The notes under the pieces are model-generated. The model searched no databases and was not told the DNA's origin. It saw only the letters and a program-made list of their open reading frames with translations. Of a DNA stretch of 64,000 nt, positions 60,901-64,000 are shown piece by piece (within the stretch, counting starts at the first letter, position 1; every line of letters begins with the position of its first letter). Both the position numbers and the translations under genes were made by a program. This DNA comes from Rhizobium sp. BK316. Its GTDB lineage: Bacteria > Pseudomonadota > Alphaproteobacteria > Rhizobiales > Rhizobiaceae. The stretch lies in NCBI RefSeq assembly GCF_014193695.1, contig NZ_JACHZR010000008.1, forward strand, positions 62,001 to 126,000, given 5' to 3'.

Positions 60901-61089
60901 TCAAGAGCGACGTTTTCTAAGGGCTGCCAGTGCCGCTTCAAGATCAGTATTGGCTGCAAACATCAGGGCGTGGTTGTCCGCCAATTCGATGATGGTGGTC
61001 AACACTTCGTCAGCCTGCCAACCAAGCGCGACCGCTCGATCTACAAAATTCGCAAATGTCGCCTCGGCTTCTTGCGAAGACTCTTGACC
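60901..61089 (-). pseudogene. start-less ORF in frame after the 418-residue gene
   Basis: Sixty-two sense codons follow the TGA of the 418-residue gene in the same frame (EAEATFANFVDRAVALGWQ, DEVLTTIIELADNHALMF), like rhizobial small proteins, with no start codon (ATG first at residue 43). It is either a truncated gene that lost its start or a readthrough extension. Confidence 0.45.
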
Positions 61090-62346
61090 TCACTTAGTCC
61101 CTTCAAACGCGATCAATGCAAGACGGCCTGTAGATTCAGCAAATTTCCGCGCGACGGTAAAAATGTCAGGCGGGGGCTCCTCAATACCGTAGACAAAGTA
61201 GTTATTAAGATCGACGAAGAATTTTTCGTAATTAGAAATTCTCGAAATATCCAACATGAGAGCGTGGTCCCAATCCATTACCTCAATCGACATCGATCCT
61301 GTATTTGACTTGACAAAAATTATGGACATGCTGGGAGGATTTTTCTTAGTGATTTTTCCTATTGTCTTTAGTACCGCAGTGGAAAAATCGTAGTTATACC
61401 CCTTGGCGATAGCGCTGATCTCGTTCGAATTCTCAGAATCCCACCCACCCGCATTGAACCCTTGATAGATGTCATCGGATGAAAAATTAGTTGGATATAC
61501 TAATACGGCAAGCTTGCTTCGTGGGACACCAAATGAATCGGAATTGAATTTCGGTAAGATCGACAAATACGCCTTCGCCAAATCTGCTTTGCGGCTTGCA
61601 TCAACACCCCGATCACGAAGAAGAACAAATGCATACATGCCAAAACCTGAATATGATTTTTTATTGGGCCTCTTCGGCAGGAATGCTCGGCAGAGAGCTT
61701 CGATCTCAAGACCGTTAGCGGTCTGATAGTCCTTCAAATTAGTGCTTGGAAAATCCAGAAGCATACCGAAATTTCCGCCACCGCCAGAATACAGGTCATA
61801 TAAATCGAAAGCGTATGCCGTGTTTCCTTCTGAGTCAGAGATGATACTCTGTACAGCGGAGTTGAACATTTTGTCATAATTACAAAATGTCGCCCTAAAT
61901 TTTCCGTCCCCAGCTCGTGTGTAGGTCAAGCACTTTGTCTTCTCCTCCGGAGTGGATGGCGTATCCGTCATTTCCAACTGGCTAAAAGGGAATTTAAACC
62001 GTATCAAAGAAAGTTGTGCCAGATCAATATTGTGGACGCCGCCCTTCGGTATGTCGATTATCTTAAGCTGATCTGCGTTCGCGTGGTTGAGGGGCAAAAA
62101 AAGGCAGGCGATTACGAATGAAAGGAAAGCTTTGATCAATATTCGAGAAAGGCGGCAGGCAAGCCAAAGTGCAAGAAAAATTATTATTGCAAACCCAATA
62201 ACTTCATATCTGCTAAGTGGCGCAGCAATGTAAATGTCGGCATATAACCATATAAGGACCAGAGATATCGTTGTCCCTATTAACGGGACAGTTTGCGCCC
62301 AGATAAACCCAGCTATTTTTTCGAGATACGGCTTCAATATATCCAT
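61090..62346 (-). CDS. hypothetical membrane-anchored protein
   Basis: A 418-residue protein, not recognised. GAGGGGG precedes the ATG. It has three N-terminal hydrophobic helices (TTISLVLIWLYADIYI, IGFAIIIFLALWLACR, FLSFVIACLFLPLNHANA) followed by a soluble domain of about 320 residues, containing AYAFDLYDLYSGGGGNFGMLLDF, ALCRAFLPKRPNK and SIIFVKSNTGSMSIEVMDWD. Codon use is AT-richer than neighbours (AATTAT etc.). It might have been acquired separately. Confidence 0.6.
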   Translation of the reverse strand: MDILKPYLEKIAGFIWAQTVPLIGTTISLVLIWLYADIYIAAPLSRYEVIGFAIIIFLALWLACRLSRILIKAFLSFVIACLFLPLNHANADQLKIIDIPKGGVHNIDLAQLSLIRFKFPFSQLEMTDTPSTPEEKTKCLTYTRAGDGKFRATFCNYDKMFNSAVQSIISDSEGNTAYAFDLYDLYSGGGGNFGMLLDFPSTNLKDYQTANGLEIEALCRAFLPKRPNKKSYSGFGMYAFVLLRDRGVDASRKADLAKAYLSILPKFNSDSFGVPRSKLAVLVYPTNFSSDDIYQGFNAGGWDSENSNEISAIAKGYNYDFSTAVLKTIGKITKKNPPSMSIIFVKSNTGSMSIEVMDWDHALMLDISRISNYEKFFVDLNNYFVYGIEEPPPDIFTVARKFAESTGRLALIAFEGTK

Positions 62347-62502
62347 GATGGCCCCCTCGGAATTAACATATCTCGCGCCACCGAAAATTATGACGGTGGC
62401 CAGCTCATTTCCCTCTGTATACTACCACAGGACTAGAAATAGTTTCTAACAAGATTTGACAATTAAAGTATCGAACCTATGCGAGTTCCGATCTGAGCGA
62501 GA

Positions 62503-64000
62503 TTAGCAGAAATTTCTCGACTTCGTCCTCAATGTATCAATGGGTAAATCCGGTATGAAAATGTCCATTGGCTTGATTTCCACTTTCTGACCTTTTGAAT
62601 CCGTTTTGTCAGCTTTGCCATGAGCGAATTCATCACCTCTCCCTGTCGGCAGCCTGAGTTTCAGGTCGCGATCCGCCAAGCCTGTCAGGTTTCCTGAAAG
62701 ATCGAACAGCTGCTGGGCCACCAGGTGAACGACGTCACCTTCCCGCTGAATGCGGCCATTGATCGCCATCATCGAGGCTCCAAGCGCAATTCGTCTCGAC
62801 CGCTCGAACAGCTTGGGCCAGATCACCACATTCGCAACGCCCGTCTCGTCTTCAATCGTCATGAAGATGACGCCCTTTGCGGAGCCCGGCCGCTGGCGCA
62901 CCAGAACCAGCCCGGCCGCCATCAGCCAACGACCGTCGCGTGCTGACATCGCTTCCGTGCAGGTGACGATCCGCCGTTCAGCGAGTTCCCGCCGAAGAAA
63001 GCTGACGGGATGCTCACGAAGGGTCAGGCCGGTGTGCGAGTAGTCCAAGACGACGTTGTGGCCTTGTGTCATCTGTCGAAGATCGACCTCGGGTTCTTGT
63101 TGCTCAGCAATCGTCCTGGCTTCTCTTTCGGCTGCGGCAGCGAACAACGGTAGAGGCTCGTCTCGCAATGCCTTGATCGCCCAGAGCGCATCGCGACGTT
63201 CCAATCCAAGAGACGGTCGAAAGGCATCCGCCTCGGCCAGCTCCACCAGCGATGCAGCCGGAACGCCTGATCGCCGCCACATATCGTCAACGCTGTCGAA
63301 CGGCTGATCGGCACGGGCAGCAACGATCCTGGCAGCGTCGCCGGTGGCGAGCCCGCGCACCATCCGCATACCCAGACGAACGGCATGTCGGTCGGACCCC
63401 TCGATGGGTTCCAGCGTGCAATCCCATCGCGACCGGTTGATGCATATTGGCCGGACTTCGACGCCATGTTCGCGGGCATCCCGGACGATCTGGGCAGGCG
63501 CGTAAAAGCCCATCGGTTGCGAGTTCAGCAGAGCCGCACAGAAGACGTCGGGGAAATGGCATTTGATATAGCTGGACGCATAAGCGATCAGCGCAAACGA
63601 TGCGGCATGGCTTTCTGGGAAACCATAGGACCCGAAACCTTCGAGCTGGCCGAACGTCTTCTCGGCAAATTCGGGCGCGTAGCCGTTCCGGATCATCCCA
63701 GAGATAAGCTTGTCCTTGAAACGGCTTACGCCCCCTGTGAATTTGAACGTTGCCATGCTCTTTCGGAGCTGGTCCGCTTCTCCACCCGTAAACCCGGCAC
63801 AGACCATGGCCACCTTCATGGCGCTTTCCTGAAACAACGGAACGCCAAGCGTTTTGCTGAGGACGGCCTCCAGTTCAGGCGTCGGGTATTCGACCTTCTC
63901 CTTCCCTTCCCGGCGACGAAGATAGGGATGGACCATATCACCCTGGATCGGCCCCGGCCGAACAATTGCGACCTGGATCACGAGGTCGTAGAAGGTTCGC
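62503..64000 (-). CDS. dnaE2: error-prone DNA polymerase DnaE2, C-terminal part (cut by window edge)
   Basis: The C-terminal ~499 residues of a DnaE2/ImuC-type polymerase; the start is beyond 64000. Visible parts: FYDLVIQVAIVRPGPIQGDMV, ESAMKVAMVCAGFTGGEADQLRKSMATFK, EGFGSYGFPESHAASFALIAYASSYIKCHFPDVFCAALLNSQPMGFY (DnaE catalytic/thumb region), and a C-terminal OB-fold (VVIWPKLFERSRRIA). DnaE2 works with ImuA/ImuB in SOS mutagenesis. It shares orientation with SRAP but lies separate. Confidence 0.95.
   Translation of the reverse strand, partial: RTFYDLVIQVAIVRPGPIQGDMVHPYLRRREGKEKVEYPTPELEAVLSKTLGVPLFQESAMKVAMVCAGFTGGEADQLRKSMATFKFTGGVSRFKDKLISGMIRNGYAPEFAEKTFGQLEGFGSYGFPESHAASFALIAYASSYIKCHFPDVFCAALLNSQPMGFYAPAQIVRDAREHGVEVRPICINRSRWDCTLEPIEGSDRHAVRLGMRMVRGLATGDAARIVAARADQPFDSVDDMWRRSGVPAASLVELAEADAFRPSLGLERRDALWAIKALRDEPLPLFAAAAEREARTIAEQQEPEVDLRQMTQGHNVVLDYSHTGLTLREHPVSFLRRELAERRIVTCTEAMSARDGRWLMAAGLVLVRQRPGSAKGVIFMTIEDETGVANVVIWPKLFERSRRIALGASMMAINGRIQREGDVVHLVAQQLFDLSGNLTGLADRDLKLRLPTGRGDEFAHGKADKTDSKGQKVEIKPMDIFIPDLPIDTLRTKSRNFC

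Noticed and set aside
22466..64000. CRISPR array or cas genes
   Set aside because: No regularly spaced 25-40 bp repeats and no Cas-like proteins were seen.

Overview
The window looks like an alphaproteobacterial chromosome of the Rhizobium/Agrobacterium group. The evidence is the left-hand gene set: cobS-cobT of the aerobic cobaltochelatase, an aroK-aroB-CorC/HlyC operon, a rhizobial-type DnaJ-like protein, BolA, XerD, AccA and a COG0523 GTPase. These genes are GC-rich and tightly packed. Names come from recognising motifs in translated sequence; no database search was run.

Region 1 (1-22450) is ordinary core chromosome: metabolism (gloB, aroB, aroK, accA), cobalamin (cobS, cobT), cell wall (L,D-transpeptidase, D,D-carboxypeptidase), translation (rpmB), tRNA modification supply (queuosine precursor transporter), recombination (xerD) and several conserved small or hypothetical proteins. 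It ends with an M20 amidohydrolase and a strong terminator.

Region 2 starts at 22466 with the first 26 nt of a tRNA gene (acceptor 5' strand plus D-arm) that never continues into an anticodon arm. From here to about 62.4 kb the DNA is a mosaic accessory region: looser packing, visibly lower GC, many unrecognised genes, gene remnants, and no conjugation or phage structural genes. Modules, left to right: (a) 22.6-27.4 kb, an XRE-type regulator built from two copies of one repeat, divergent across a 20-bp-phased operator-like array from a five-gene operon with a soluble FtsH-like AAA+/M41 zinc protease and a metallophosphoesterase; (b) 27.5-33.4 kb, small unknown genes including PIN-like, HEPN-like and HNH-like proteins and a broken gene; (c) 33.8 kb, a 29-residue membrane peptide gene with its own terminator; (d) 34.4-42.1 kb, the best candidate for an undescribed system: a 1081-residue STAND/AAA-like ATPase fused to a C-terminal phosphoribosyltransferase-like domain, divergent from a 1079-residue protein with an N-terminal Mrr-like PD-(D/E)xK nuclease domain, followed by an unknown 302-residue gene; (e) 42.2-45.6 kb, a LuxR-type regulator, a serine recombinase and a flagellin; (f) 46-48.7 kb, an exported endonuclease/exonuclease/phosphatase-fold protein translationally overlapping a parallel beta-helix protein; (g) 49.8-52.9 kb, an operon of methyltransferase, glutamine-dependent asparagine synthetase-like enzyme and LysE/RhtB exporter behind an inverted-repeat operator; (h) 54.9-59.4 kb, an operon of lipoprotein, two-catalytic-domain peptidoglycan hydrolase and two membrane proteins.

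Region 3 (59.5-64 kb) carries SOS/mutagenesis-related genes: a SRAP (YedK/HMCES) protein and the C-terminal part of the error-prone polymerase DnaE2, with two hypothetical genes between. Whether this lies inside the island or back on core DNA cannot be decided, because the 3' half of the broken tRNA is not in the window.
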